Shown here piece by piece: positions 1 through 8,743 of a DNA stretch of 64,000 nt. The position numbers and the translations under genes were made by a program. The stretch's first letter is position 1; each line of letters opens with the position of its first letter. The stretch comes from Ruminiclostridium papyrosolvens DSM 2782 (GTDB lineage: Bacteria; Bacillota; Clostridia; Acetivibrionales; DSM-1351), in contig NZ_CP119677.1 of assembly GCF_029318685.1 (NCBI RefSeq), positions 1,178,001 through 1,242,000 on the forward strand, in the 5' to 3' direction. The notes below the pieces were generated by a model that was not told the DNA's origin, made no database searches, and saw only the letters and a program-made list of their open reading frames with translations.

Positions 1-123
1 TTAGATACAATAGAAAATACCAAGCTGGCTGATTTAGATGCAAATGGTGAGGTGAATGCTATTGATTTCGCATTGCTGAAGCAGTATATAATGGGTTTAA
101 TAACTGATTTTCCAACGAAATAA
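1..123 (+). CDS. C-terminal end of a dockerin-containing cellulosomal protein (5' truncated)
   Basis: The reading frame is open from the first base to a TAA at 121-123. It encodes the second half of a type I dockerin: a calcium-binding loop (ADLDANGEVNAID) followed by a helix (FALLKQYIM) and a short tail. The A-I pair in the loop is typical of Clostridium cellulolyticum-type dockerins, which bind scaffoldin cohesins outside the cell. The catalytic part lies upstream of the window, so its substrate is unknown; from context it is probably a hemicellulase or pectinase. Confidence 0.85.
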   Translation, partial: LDTIENTKLADLDANGEVNAIDFALLKQYIMGLITDFPTK

Positions 124-161
124 TCAGCATAACTACAAAATAACAAAATAACTAAAGTCAT

Positions 162-210
162 ATTCCAGTCAGGTAAATTAGCTTAAATGACAGAGTTGCC
201 TGACTGGAAT
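162..210 (+). terminator. Stem-loop after the dockerin gene
   Basis: ATTCCAGTCAGG at 162-173 is complementary to CCTGACTGGAAT at 199-210, and the stem extends to 15 bp with one G-T pair. It lies 38 bp after the dockerin stop codon. The following bases are T-rich but have no clean T run, so it may be a weak terminator or an mRNA-stabilising hairpin. Confidence 0.55.
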
Positions 211-248
211 TTACTAATAAAGTAAATTAATACAGGTGGTGGTAGAGT

Positions 249-1139
249 GTGAAAAAACATGTTATTCCTGCGGTACTTGCTATAGTTGTTCTGATAGTAA
301 TGTTTGCAGCCTCATGCTCGGACAGCCGTAAAAGTTTGGAACTTTTGTCCGGCGATGTAATTCCTTCAAGTGCTAAATTATTTGGAGTTTCAGGTGAAGC
401 ATATAAAATAAGTGATATAAAAAGTAAATATAAAGTAATATTCTACCTTGACAGTACAAATGAAGATTCCATGAAAAGGCTGGACTGCATTTCAAAAACA
501 ATCAGTCTTTTAAACTGTAAAGATATCAGTTGTTTAATAGTTTGGGAAGACAGGATACCTGTAGAGGATATTCAAAAAGCAGGAATAGATAAAGAGTATA
601 ATTATTCTCTGAAAAACAAGGTAAGTCTCAGTGAATCAAAGCCAAATGCTTTTCTTTTGGATGAAAAAAACAAAATTAAAATAGTAACAGGTTACAGCTA
701 CGTAGCTTTGTTAAACGAATTAATAAATTTAAACGGGGAAAAAGATTTAAGCGTTAAGGCAGAAAAAATGATAGTAAACAATGTATCAAAGTCAGGTGAT
801 TACATAGATAACAACAAGGGAAAGACACTTCTTATGTTTATGTCGTCAGGCTGCAAGATATGCAGAGTCAGCGAAGAGGTTGTGAGTAAAAATATTGATT
901 CTATGGGTAAAAAAATAAATATAATAACAGTTCGTCCGGATTTTGATACAAGACATTCTTATGATAAGAATTTAGAGATTGACCCTCAACAGATATATTT
1001 TAATATATTCTGTCACAAACAGGGTATTCAGGCTTCAAATAGAAAATACCCCATGTTCTTAATAGTCAATAACGACTATTCCGTTGAGAAGTTATTTACA
1101 GATGCAAATGAGGCAGTTAAATACGTACTGGGGTTGTAG
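249..1139 (+). CDS. Thioredoxin-like lipoprotein with CKIC motif
   Basis: This 296-aa protein starts at GTG 249 behind a GGTGGTGG purine stretch. Residues 1-22 form a signal sequence ending in a lipobox (AASC), so Cys23 is probably lipidated and the protein sits on the outer face of the membrane. A C-terminal thioredoxin-like region carries Cys202-Lys-Ile-Cys205 after a hydrophobic strand, the pattern of a thiol-disulfide active site. The middle (about 35-165) looks like a second, cysteine-poor thioredoxin-like fold, which is an inference. It ends 22 bp before a thioredoxin/CcdA membrane protein, so the two likely form an extracytoplasmic redox pair. The partner proteins are unknown; secreted cysteine-containing cellulosomal enzymes are a plausible target. 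Confidence 0.7.
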   Translation: MKKHVIPAVLAIVVLIVMFAASCSDSRKSLELLSGDVIPSSAKLFGVSGEAYKISDIKSKYKVIFYLDSTNEDSMKRLDCISKTISLLNCKDISCLIVWEDRIPVEDIQKAGIDKEYNYSLKNKVSLSESKPNAFLLDEKNKIKIVTGYSYVALLNELINLNGEKDLSVKAEKMIVNNVSKSGDYIDNNKGKTLLMFMSSGCKICRVSEEVVSKNIDSMGKKINIITVRPDFDTRHSYDKNLEIDPQQIYFNIFCHKQGIQASNRKYPMFLIVNNDYSVEKLFTDANEAVKYVLGL

Positions 1140-1161
1140 ACCGACAGAGGGGGAGTATACA

Positions 1162-2298
1162 ATGAGAAAGTTTGCGCTTTTCCTTATAGTATTGTTATTG
1201 CTGGCACATGGAAGTGTTTTCTGGTCTATGGCAGAGAGTGAAAATAAAGTTACATCAGTATACTTTTACAGTCCCACATGTGCCTCCTGCAACAGTATGT
1301 CGGACTTTCTTGAAGATTTTAGTAAAAATCATAAGAACTTTGATTTGAGGAAGTATGATATATCTGATTTGAGAAACAAAAGCCTGTTGGACAAGTATAA
1401 TGAAGCATATAAGGTTTCTGCGGAAGATGAGGGGATTGTTCCTGTTGTATTCATCAGGGACAAGTATTACACAGATGAACAACTAATCAGAGCTAATCTT
1501 GAAAAAGTGCTCAGCACCCCCGGGGCCAAAACACTGGAGATTAGCATTTCAGTCCAAACCCATGAAAAAGATATTAGTCGGTTTAAAGGCTTTACCATGC
1601 CAAGCGTATTCCTTGCAGGTATTATTAATGGGTTAAATCCCTGTTCCCTGTCCATGCTGCTGTTTTTCCTATCCCTGCTGGCTGTAAAGAAAGATAAGAT
1701 ACTGAAAATAGGAATGTCATTTATTACAGGCAAGTTTCTTGCATATGTGCTGTTGGGAACAATTCTGTTTCAGTTTTTGTCTATGTTTGATTTCAGGCTA
1801 TTTAATACGGTTTTTAAGATAATATTTGCAATTGTGCTGTTAGCTCTGATTATTATGAGTATACAGGATTATTTTGCAGCCAAGGCTGAAAGATATGATA
1901 AAATACGCCTGCAACTTCCTCAAGCATTTAGAAGGTTTAACCATGGGGTAATAAAAAAAATATCGGGCTTTGCAAACCTGAAAATAATAGTGCTATTAGG
2001 CTTCCTGCTGGGAATGATTATATCCTTGGGGGAGTTTTTGTGTACAGGGCAAATCTATCTTGCTACTATTATTACAATATTCCAGACTAATTCACAGTTA
2101 AGCCTTCAGGCGTTGATTTCACTCATTGTGTATAATTCAGGAGTCATTATTCCCCTTGTAATATTGCTGTTTTTGGTGTACAAGGGCAAAGAAATTTTTG
2201 ATGTCTCTGAGGCAATAAGAGAACGCCTTCATATTATAAAACTAATAAATGCGCTGATTCTGGCTTTATTCTTTATATTAATTCTTTTGTTTTTTTAA
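1162..2298 (+). CDS. Thioredoxin-like domain fused to a CcdA/DsbD-type membrane domain
   Basis: The chosen start is ATG 1162 (378 aa), 8 bp after AGAGGGGGAG. A longer in-frame start at 1084 would overlap the upstream gene and lacks a ribosome binding site. A signal sequence or anchor (1-23) is followed by a thioredoxin-like domain with Cys40-Ala-Ser-Cys43. About six hydrophobic segments follow, with the motif GLNPCSLSML and a second cysteine near GEFLCTGQ, the two membrane cysteines expected of CcdA/DsbD proteins. Such proteins carry electrons from cytoplasmic thioredoxin across the membrane to extracytoplasmic thiol proteins. The adjacent lipoprotein is the probable acceptor. Confidence 0.8.
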   Translation: MRKFALFLIVLLLLAHGSVFWSMAESENKVTSVYFYSPTCASCNSMSDFLEDFSKNHKNFDLRKYDISDLRNKSLLDKYNEAYKVSAEDEGIVPVVFIRDKYYTDEQLIRANLEKVLSTPGAKTLEISISVQTHEKDISRFKGFTMPSVFLAGIINGLNPCSLSMLLFFLSLLAVKKDKILKIGMSFITGKFLAYVLLGTILFQFLSMFDFRLFNTVFKIIFAIVLLALIIMSIQDYFAAKAERYDKIRLQLPQAFRRFNHGVIKKISGFANLKIIVLLGFLLGMIISLGEFLCTGQIYLATIITIFQTNSQLSLQALISLIVYNSGVIIPLVILLFLVYKGKEIFDVSEAIRERLHIIKLINALILALFFILILLFF

Positions 2299-2321
2299 AC
2301 ATAATCGGAGGTGTAGGCCAC

Positions 2322-2627
2322 ATGCAGCCCAGTAAATTAATATTTATTGATAAAAAAGGCAGTACCAACTGTGAATGTAAATTAAATTCACTGCCTTTTA
2401 AAGATGAAATAATTATTGAAAAGAGTATAGAACTGTTCAATGACAGAGAGCCATGTATAATTCACAGAACTTATGTAATAAAAAAGCTTATGCTGGAAGT
2501 AAGCGAATACTTTGGCGAAGTGCTCCCCGACGGCAAGGGACAGATTACTTTGGAGGAGGTACCCGTCAAAATCAAAGAGCTTTTGAACATAAGTCGTGAC
2601 GTGGTAAAAATTCAACTTGATTCATAA
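2322..2627 (+). CDS. Hypothetical 101-aa protein in the redox/pectinase operon
   Basis: I do not recognise this protein. It starts at ATG 2322 with CGGAGGTG 9 bp upstream and has no signal peptide or membrane segment. It contains three cysteines (CEC near residues 18-20, one near 45) and ends with a mixed-charge helical region. It lies 23 bp after the CcdA-like gene and 14 bp before the PL10 gene, so it is probably co-transcribed with both. The cysteines and position allow a link to the redox pair, but this is a guess. Confidence 0.55.
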   Translation: MQPSKLIFIDKKGSTNCECKLNSLPFKDEIIIEKSIELFNDREPCIIHRTYVIKKLMLEVSEYFGEVLPDGKGQITLEEVPVKIKELLNISRDVVKIQLDS

Positions 2628-2641
2628 GGAGGTCTTAGAAA

Positions 2642-4318
2642 ATGCAAAAAAGTATTAAAATTCAAATTCCAAAGGTGTTGTACATAACAATGCTGGTTTT
2701 TGTTTTATCATTAGTTTTATTGATTCCTAAACAGACATTTGCTTCAACCCCGGACTGGAAGAGTGTATTTAAAAACTCAGACACATGGTTTGGCAGTTCA
2801 GAAGGAATTGCACTGGCAGACAGTATAGTTCAGTACCAGCTTTCAGACGGAGGCTGGAGAAAAGATATGACAACAAGTAATAGCGGGTCCTGGGGCAAAT
2901 CTACTATAGACAATGATACAACCACTTCTCAGATAAAAGTTCTGGCAAAGACTTACAATCAGACCAAAAATACAAAGTATCTTACGGCTTGCCAAAAAGG
3001 TATTGACCTTTTACTTAACGGACAGTATTCCAACGGTGGCTGGCCACAGGTATTCAACGATGCAGGAACCTATCATGCACATATTACCTACAATGATAAT
3101 GCAATGATTCACGTTATGAACTTATTAACCGAGGTATCAAAAAAGTCAGGGGATTATACCTTCATAGACTCCACCAGAGCCTCAAGAGCAAGCAGCGCAA
3201 TTCAAAAAGGTATTCAATGCATATTAAACACACAAATAATTGTCAATGGTGTAAAGACGGCATGGTGTCAGCAGCATGACGAAGTGACTCTGAAACCGGC
3301 AAGTGCAAGAGCATATGAATTACCTTCTAATTGTACCAGCGAGAGTGTTAGTATAGTAAATTACCTCAAAGGAATCAGCAACCCGGGTACAGAAATAACA
3401 AATGCCATCAACTCTGCCGTTAACTGGTTTGCACAGGTTAAAATACTTGGAATTAAAGTAATTGACACAGGGAATGACAGAATAGTTGTCAACGATACTA
3501 CGGCGCCGCCAATATGGGCACGTTTTTATGAAATAGGTACCGACAAGGCTATTTTTGTTGACCGTGACGGTTCCATTCATTTTCAATTGTCAGAAATAAG
3601 TCAGGAAAGAAGAACCGGTTATGCTTGGTATGGGGATTGGCCCAAAAATCTGGTTAAGGATATCGTTATACCCACACCTGAACCGATTCCTGACGGTCAA
3701 TATATCAAAGCACTGACTGTCAGCGATACGAGTAATGCCGCAGATTGGTCTGTTCAAAGCAATTTACAGGTGGGGGATACAGTATACGGGGACAGAACCT
3801 TTAAATTCACTCAAATTCCTCAAAGTCTTGCAGGTGCTGAATGGATTAGAACAGCATGTGATTCGAAGCTATATTCAGCTGATGAAGCCTCCTTTACTGC
3901 AAAATCGGATATAACTGTTTATGTGGCACTGGACACAAGGCTTACAGGAATACCCGCCTGGTTTGGAAGTTGGACAAAAACCGACGAAACATTAAGCACA
4001 GATAATGCCGTAACATATAACCTTTATAAAAAGGATTTTACTGTCGGTTCAAATGTAGTACTTGGCACTAATGGAACGTCCTCAAGTGTGGTTAATTATA
4101 CCGTAATCGTAAAACCTAAATCAGAACAAGTGATTCTCAATGGTGACGTAAACAGAGATGGAGCAGTAGATGCCTTGGATTTTGCACTGGTCAAAAGGTA
4201 CTTACTGACAGGAGCAGAAGAGGGAATGGATTTACATTCTGCCGATGTAAATAATGATAACTCTGTAAATGCAATTGATTTGGCACTTATTAAGAGTTAT
4301 ATTTTGAACTTAAACTGA
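2642..4318 (+). CDS. Cellulosomal pectate lyase, PL10 + accessory module + dockerin
   Basis: This 558-aa protein has a signal peptide (1-35, ending QTFA). A PL10-type catalytic region (about 36-340) contains [10 protein letters not shown] and the [12 protein letters not shown] stretch typical of the family, which cleaves polygalacturonate by beta-elimination. A Pro-rich linker near 343-352 leads to a module of about 140 residues (354-494) found almost unchanged in the next two genes. A type I dockerin (about 500-558) has A-L and A-I recognition pairs. AAGGAGG precedes the ATG. It is the first of three pectin-active cellulosomal genes with gaps of 19-31 bp. PL10 is assigned from motifs; no structure or activity is shown. 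Confidence 0.88.
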   Translation: MQKSIKIQIPKVLYITMLVFVLSLVLLIPKQTFASTPDWKSVFKNSDTWFGSSEGIALADSIVQYQLSDGGWRKDMTTSNSGSWGKSTIDNDTTTSQIKVLAKTYNQTKNTKYLTACQKGIDLLLNGQYSNGGWPQVFNDAGTYHAHITYNDNAMIHVMNLLTEVSKKSGDYTFIDSTRASRASSAIQKGIQCILNTQIIVNGVKTAWCQQHDEVTLKPASARAYELPSNCTSESVSIVNYLKGISNPGTEITNAINSAVNWFAQVKILGIKVIDTGNDRIVVNDTTAPPIWARFYEIGTDKAIFVDRDGSIHFQLSEISQERRTGYAWYGDWPKNLVKDIVIPTPEPIPDGQYIKALTVSDTSNAADWSVQSNLQVGDTVYGDRTFKFTQIPQSLAGAEWIRTACDSKLYSADEASFTAKSDITVYVALDTRLTGIPAWFGSWTKTDETLSTDNAVTYNLYKKDFTVGSNVVLGTNGTSSSVVNYTVIVKPKSEQVILNGDVNRDGAVDALDFALVKRYLLTGAEEGMDLHSADVNNDNSVNAIDLALIKSYILNLN

Positions 4319-4337
4319 TATGAGGGAGGGACAACAG

Positions 4338-6002
4338 ATGAAAAGAGAGAGAGTTCTTCATTTAGTTTTGATTCTTGTTTTTGTGCTTCAAACCATGGCA
4401 GGCTCAGTTTTTATGTCTGAAGTGGGTGCGGTGTCCTATGACATGGTTGTTGCAAAGGACGGAAGCGGTAATTATACTACGGTACAGGCTGCTATAAACA
4501 GCGTGCCGTCCAACAGTTCAACCAGAACAACCATATACATTAAAAACGGTACATACAAAGAAAAAATTAATATTTCTTCATCCAAAATTAATATTTCCAT
4601 GATAGGACAAAGTAAAGCAGGCACGATTTTAACTTATAATGATGCAGCAAGCACCCCGAAATCTTCAGGCGGAACATTAGGTACTACGGGAAGTGCCAGT
4701 GTTACCATTGCAGGAGCAGGTTTTCAGGCTGAGAACATAACTTTTGAAAATTCGTACAATGAAGCGGCCAATGGAAGCAGTCAGGCTGTGGCTGTTCTTG
4801 CTAAAGCAGACAAAATGATATTCAAGGGCTGTTCCTTCAAAGGAAATCAGGACACTCTGTATGCAAACGGTGACGCTCGCAGGCAGTATTACTACAACTG
4901 TTATATAGAGGGAGATGTGGATTTTATCTTTGGCTCGGCAAATGCTGTATTTGACAGCTGTGAAATTTTTTCCCTCAACAGAAGCGGAGGATGTGTTACG
5001 GCGCCCAGTACAAAGGCAAATCAAAAGGGCTATCTTATATACAAGTGTAAACTGACAAGCAGTTCAGGTCCCAAATCCATTTATTTGGGAAGACCTTGGA
5101 TTCCCAGTTCCGACACTACTCAAACAACACCAAAGGTTTTATACAGGGAATGCGAACTAGGCGCACATATTGCTGACGGGGGATGGACTGTTATGTCGGG
5201 CAACAATCCTGCAAACTATGAAATGTGGGAGTATAAAAATACCGGTGCAGGCGCAAATACCTCCAGAAAACAGCTGCCTTCCTCAAAGGCAGCAGAGTAT
5301 ACAGTGGAGAAATTCCTTTCAGGGTCGGACGGTTGGAATCCCAATGCAAATGAAAATATCCCTGTGCCAATTCCTGACGGCCAATATATAAAGTCATTGG
5401 TTGTAAATGATACTCAAAATGCCGCAAACTGGTCTGTTCAGTCAAATTTGAAGGTGGGAGACTTAGTATACGGTGACAGGACATATAAGTTTACACAGCT
5501 TCCACAGAAGCTTACAGGTTCCGAATGGATAAGGACTGCTTGCGACTCCAAAATGTACTCGGCTGATGAAGCCTCTTTTACGGCAAAAGCAGATATAACG
5601 GTTTATGTTGGTATTGATAACAGAACGACAAATATTCTGGGTTGGCTGAACGGTTGGACTGCCACCGGGGATACCTTGGTGAGTGATAACAATTCGGTTG
5701 CTTACAATTTATACAAAAAGGATTTTACTGCAAATTCTCCGGTGACATTGGGATTTAACGGAGCATCCGCAAGTACCGTAAACTATGTGATTATCGTAAA
5801 ATCAAAAACATCGGATGTCTTATCAGGTGATGTAAATGAGGATGGAACGGTAAGTGCCTTGGACTTTGCGTTACTGAGAAAGTACTTATTGACAGGGATA
5901 GCTGACGGTATAAATTTAACAGCCGCTGATGTGAATAGCGACGGTGATATAAATGCTATAGATTACGCTATGTTAAAAAGCTATTTGTTAAATGGTAATT
6001 AA
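4338..6002 (+). CDS. Cellulosomal pectin methylesterase, CE8 + accessory module + dockerin
   Basis: Start ATG 4338 (554 aa) is chosen because GAGGGAGGG lies 7 bp upstream; the earlier in-frame ATG at 4320 sits in front of that site. A signal peptide (1-31) precedes a right-handed beta-helix pectinesterase domain opening with [16 protein letters not shown]. Expected catalytic residues are present: Asp172 in QDTLY, Asp195 in GDVDFIFG, and Arg252/Trp254 in GRPW. The shared 140-residue module (about 350-490) and a dockerin (about 497-554, A-L/A-I pairs) follow. The enzyme removes methyl groups from homogalacturonan, making substrate for the PL10 lyase encoded just upstream. Confidence 0.92.
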   Translation: MKRERVLHLVLILVFVLQTMAGSVFMSEVGAVSYDMVVAKDGSGNYTTVQAAINSVPSNSSTRTTIYIKNGTYKEKINISSSKINISMIGQSKAGTILTYNDAASTPKSSGGTLGTTGSASVTIAGAGFQAENITFENSYNEAANGSSQAVAVLAKADKMIFKGCSFKGNQDTLYANGDARRQYYYNCYIEGDVDFIFGSANAVFDSCEIFSLNRSGGCVTAPSTKANQKGYLIYKCKLTSSSGPKSIYLGRPWIPSSDTTQTTPKVLYRECELGAHIADGGWTVMSGNNPANYEMWEYKNTGAGANTSRKQLPSSKAAEYTVEKFLSGSDGWNPNANENIPVPIPDGQYIKSLVVNDTQNAANWSVQSNLKVGDLVYGDRTYKFTQLPQKLTGSEWIRTACDSKMYSADEASFTAKADITVYVGIDNRTTNILGWLNGWTATGDTLVSDNNSVAYNLYKKDFTANSPVTLGFNGASASTVNYVIIVKSKTSDVLSGDVNEDGTVSALDFALLRKYLLTGIADGINLTAADVNSDGDINAIDYAMLKSYLLNGN

Positions 6003-6033
6003 CAAAAACAAGTTTAGAAGGAGGGATTTAATT

Positions 6034-8505
6034 ATGTTAAGAAAGGTGTTTCTGGGCTTTTTAATTAGTGTAATGCTGATAACTTGTTGTAGTTTTCAAC
6101 AAGGGATATCAGCTGCAACGGCACGTCAGATGGAAAATCTGGACAGGGGTGTAGTAGCAGTTAAAGTCAGCAGTGGCGTTTATATAAGTTGGCGTGTATT
6201 GGGTACTGAAACAGCTGATGTAACCTATAATCTTTACCGGGACTCAGTAAAGCTGACTAACATATCAGGTGCAAGTAATTATGTTGACAAGTCAGGTACT
6301 ATGAGTTCAAAGTACTCTGTAAGTGCAGTAATAAACGGTAACGAACAGGCAATGTCATCGGAAGTAAACGTATGGGGAAGCAATTATCTGCAAATTCCCC
6401 TCCAGATTCCCAATGGAGGAACGACACCTGACGGAGTGGCATATACATATAGTGCCAATGACTGCAGTGTTGGGGATTTGGACGGGGACGGACAATATGA
6501 AATTGTTTTGAAATGGGACCCTTCAAATGCAAAGGACAACTCACAAAGCGGATATACGGGGAATGTATACATAGATGCATATAAAATGAACGGTAAACGT
6601 TTATGGAGAATTGACCTTGGAAAAAATATCCGTGCAGGTGCCCATTATACACAATTTATGGTATACGATTTAGATGGCGACGGTAAAGCGGAAATAGCAT
6701 GTAAAACTTCAGACGGAACCAAAGACGGTATGGGAAATGTAATAGGAAATGCAGGTGCGGACTACCGTAATTCTTCTGGATATATACTGACAGGTTCTGA
6801 ATACCTGAGCATATTTGAAGGTGCCACAGGTAAGGCGCTTTACACAGGAAACTATGAGCCAGCCCGAGGTACTGTTTCCGGTTGGGGAGATTCATATGGC
6901 AATCGAGTTGACCGTTTTCTGGGATGTATTGCATATCTGGATGGTGTGCACCCAAGTCTTGTTATGTGCAGGGGATACTACACAAGGACAGTGTTGGTTG
7001 CCTACGACTGGAACGGCTCAACCTTAACCAAACGTTGGACTTTCGACAGCAACAGCAGCGGTAATTCCCGTTATGCCGGACAAGGCAACCACAATCTTAG
7101 TGTAGCTGATGTGGATGAGGACGGAAAGGACGAGATTGTCTATGGCTCCTGTACCATTGATGATTCAGGAAAGGGACTGTACACTACAGATTTAAGACAC
7201 GGAGATTCAATGCATCTGGGGGACCTTAACCCCAACCGACCGGGCCTTGAAGTCTGGTCCTGCCATGAGGATACCGCAGGCAACGGAGGAGTCGGTGCGT
7301 CCTTCCGCGATGCTAAGACGGGAAGTGTGATTTTTAAGTTTGGGGCATCCAAAGATGTGGGAAGGGCGTGTTCGGCAGATTTGACCGCACAATATCCCGG
7401 TGAGGAGGTATGGGCGGCAGGCTCACCTTTGTACAGCTGTACCGGACAAAACATCGGTTCTGCACCTTCCCAGAAGAATTTTGCGATATGGTGGGACGGA
7501 GATGAACTTCGTGAGCTTTTAGACGGTACAAGCATCACTAAATACGGTGGAGGAACATTGCTTTCGGCAGTAGACTGTGCATCCAACAACGGCACAAAGT
7601 CCACTCCCTGTCTACAGGCGGATATATTGGGTGACTGGAGGGAAGAGGCTGTATGGAGAACCTCCGATAACAAATACTTAAATATTTATACAACCACAGA
7701 CTTAACAAGCAGGCGTATTTATACCTTGATGCACAATGCTGTATACAGATTGGGAATAGCCTGGCAGAATGTAGCATATAACCAGCCTCCCCATACAGGC
7801 TTTTTCTTAGGAAGTGGCATGGCAACACCTCCGCAGCCTTCTATATATCTGGCAGGAGGTAAACCTGTTACTATTGACGGTAAACTGATAAAGGCGTTAG
7901 CAGTAAATGATACCGAAAATTCCGGTGACTGGTCAATCCAACAAAATCTGCAGGTTGGGGATGTGGTGTACGGTGACAGGACATATAAATTTACACAGGT
8001 TCCTCAGGAGCTTACGGGTTGTGAATGGATAAGGACGGCATGTGATTCCAAAATATATTCTGCCGATGAAGCCACTTTTACGGCAAAATCAGATATAACG
8101 GTTTATACGGGCTTGGATACAAGAGCTGCAAGTATTCCGGATTGGCTGAAGGGATGGACTTTCACAGGGAAAACCTTGATAAGTGATAACAGCTCTGTTG
8201 ACTACAACCTATATAAAAAAGATTATACTGCAAATTCTCTTGTAACTCTTGGCACAAACGGTGCCTCTGCAAGCTTGGTAAACTATGTTGTTATCGTAAA
8301 GCCACAGGCAGCAGAGTTCCTTTTAGGTGATGCAAATGGTGACGGTGAGGTAAATTCTCTTGATTATGCCATGCTCAAGTCATACCTTCTGGAAAAGATA
8401 AGTTTGTCACAGGAAGCCATGAAGGCCGTTGATTTTAATAATGATAATACAATAGATTCTATTGATTTGGCTTTGTTCAGAAAGAATTTATTGGAAGTCT
8501 TATAA
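6034..8505 (+). CDS. Cellulosomal rhamnogalacturonan lyase, PL11 + accessory module + dockerin
   Basis: Start ATG 6034 (823 aa) has AGAAGGAGGG 10 bp upstream; an in-frame start at 5992 would overlap the CE8 gene. After a signal peptide (about 1-25) comes a PL11 catalytic region (28-605) with many Asp-rich, calcium-binding blade motifs (DLDGDGQYEIV, DLDGDGKAEIA, DVDEDGKDEIV). Such enzymes cleave the rhamnogalacturonan I backbone. The shared module spans about 617-757. The C-terminal dockerin (763-823) carries S-L and S-I pairs instead of the A-L/A-I pairs of its neighbours, so its cohesin preference might differ. It ends the pectinase operon before a strong terminator. Confidence 0.9.
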   Translation: MLRKVFLGFLISVMLITCCSFQQGISAATARQMENLDRGVVAVKVSSGVYISWRVLGTETADVTYNLYRDSVKLTNISGASNYVDKSGTMSSKYSVSAVINGNEQAMSSEVNVWGSNYLQIPLQIPNGGTTPDGVAYTYSANDCSVGDLDGDGQYEIVLKWDPSNAKDNSQSGYTGNVYIDAYKMNGKRLWRIDLGKNIRAGAHYTQFMVYDLDGDGKAEIACKTSDGTKDGMGNVIGNAGADYRNSSGYILTGSEYLSIFEGATGKALYTGNYEPARGTVSGWGDSYGNRVDRFLGCIAYLDGVHPSLVMCRGYYTRTVLVAYDWNGSTLTKRWTFDSNSSGNSRYAGQGNHNLSVADVDEDGKDEIVYGSCTIDDSGKGLYTTDLRHGDSMHLGDLNPNRPGLEVWSCHEDTAGNGGVGASFRDAKTGSVIFKFGASKDVGRACSADLTAQYPGEEVWAAGSPLYSCTGQNIGSAPSQKNFAIWWDGDELRELLDGTSITKYGGGTLLSAVDCASNNGTKSTPCLQADILGDWREEAVWRTSDNKYLNIYTTTDLTSRRIYTLMHNAVYRLGIAWQNVAYNQPPHTGFFLGSGMATPPQPSIYLAGGKPVTIDGKLIKALAVNDTENSGDWSIQQNLQVGDVVYGDRTYKFTQVPQELTGCEWIRTACDSKIYSADEATFTAKSDITVYTGLDTRAASIPDWLKGWTFTGKTLISDNSSVDYNLYKKDYTANSLVTLGTNGASASLVNYVVIVKPQAAEFLLGDANGDGEVNSLDYAMLKSYLLEKISLSQEAMKAVDFNNDNTIDSIDLALFRKNLLEVL

Positions 8506-8529
8506 TTAATTAATAAGAAGGCAGTTCAT

Positions 8530-8589
8530 ATTAAAAATAAACAAAGGGTCGGGAGATAAAAAGCTTTCCGACTCTTTGTTTATTTTTAA
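8530..8589 (+). terminator. Rho-independent terminator after the pectinase genes
   Basis: A long near-perfect stem pairs ATTAAAAATAAACAAAG (8530-8546) plus TCGGGA with the complementary right arm ending in TTTATTTTTAAT at 8589. The A-rich left and T-rich right flanks make it potentially bidirectional. Confidence 0.85.
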
Positions 8590-8743
8590 TACTTAGTAAG
8601 TGGTGCGAAATACCGTTAAATTCAAATATTTACATCACAGTTTTTATTTGCTATATTATAGTTTATATGCCTTGGGTTGTTTTTACCACTTTATATTAGC
8701 CTTTTATAATAGTTGTTTATTAATTCTTGTTAGGGGGATTTAT

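Noticed and set aside
7140-7673. 177-aa open frame on the - strand
   Set aside because: It is antisense to the PL11 catalytic domain, with no ribosome binding site or recognisable motif.
8600-8743. N-terminal extension of exporter subunit 1 from GTG 8600
   Set aside because: It overlaps the terminator region, has no ribosome binding site, and makes the protein longer than its partner; TTG 8744 has a good site.
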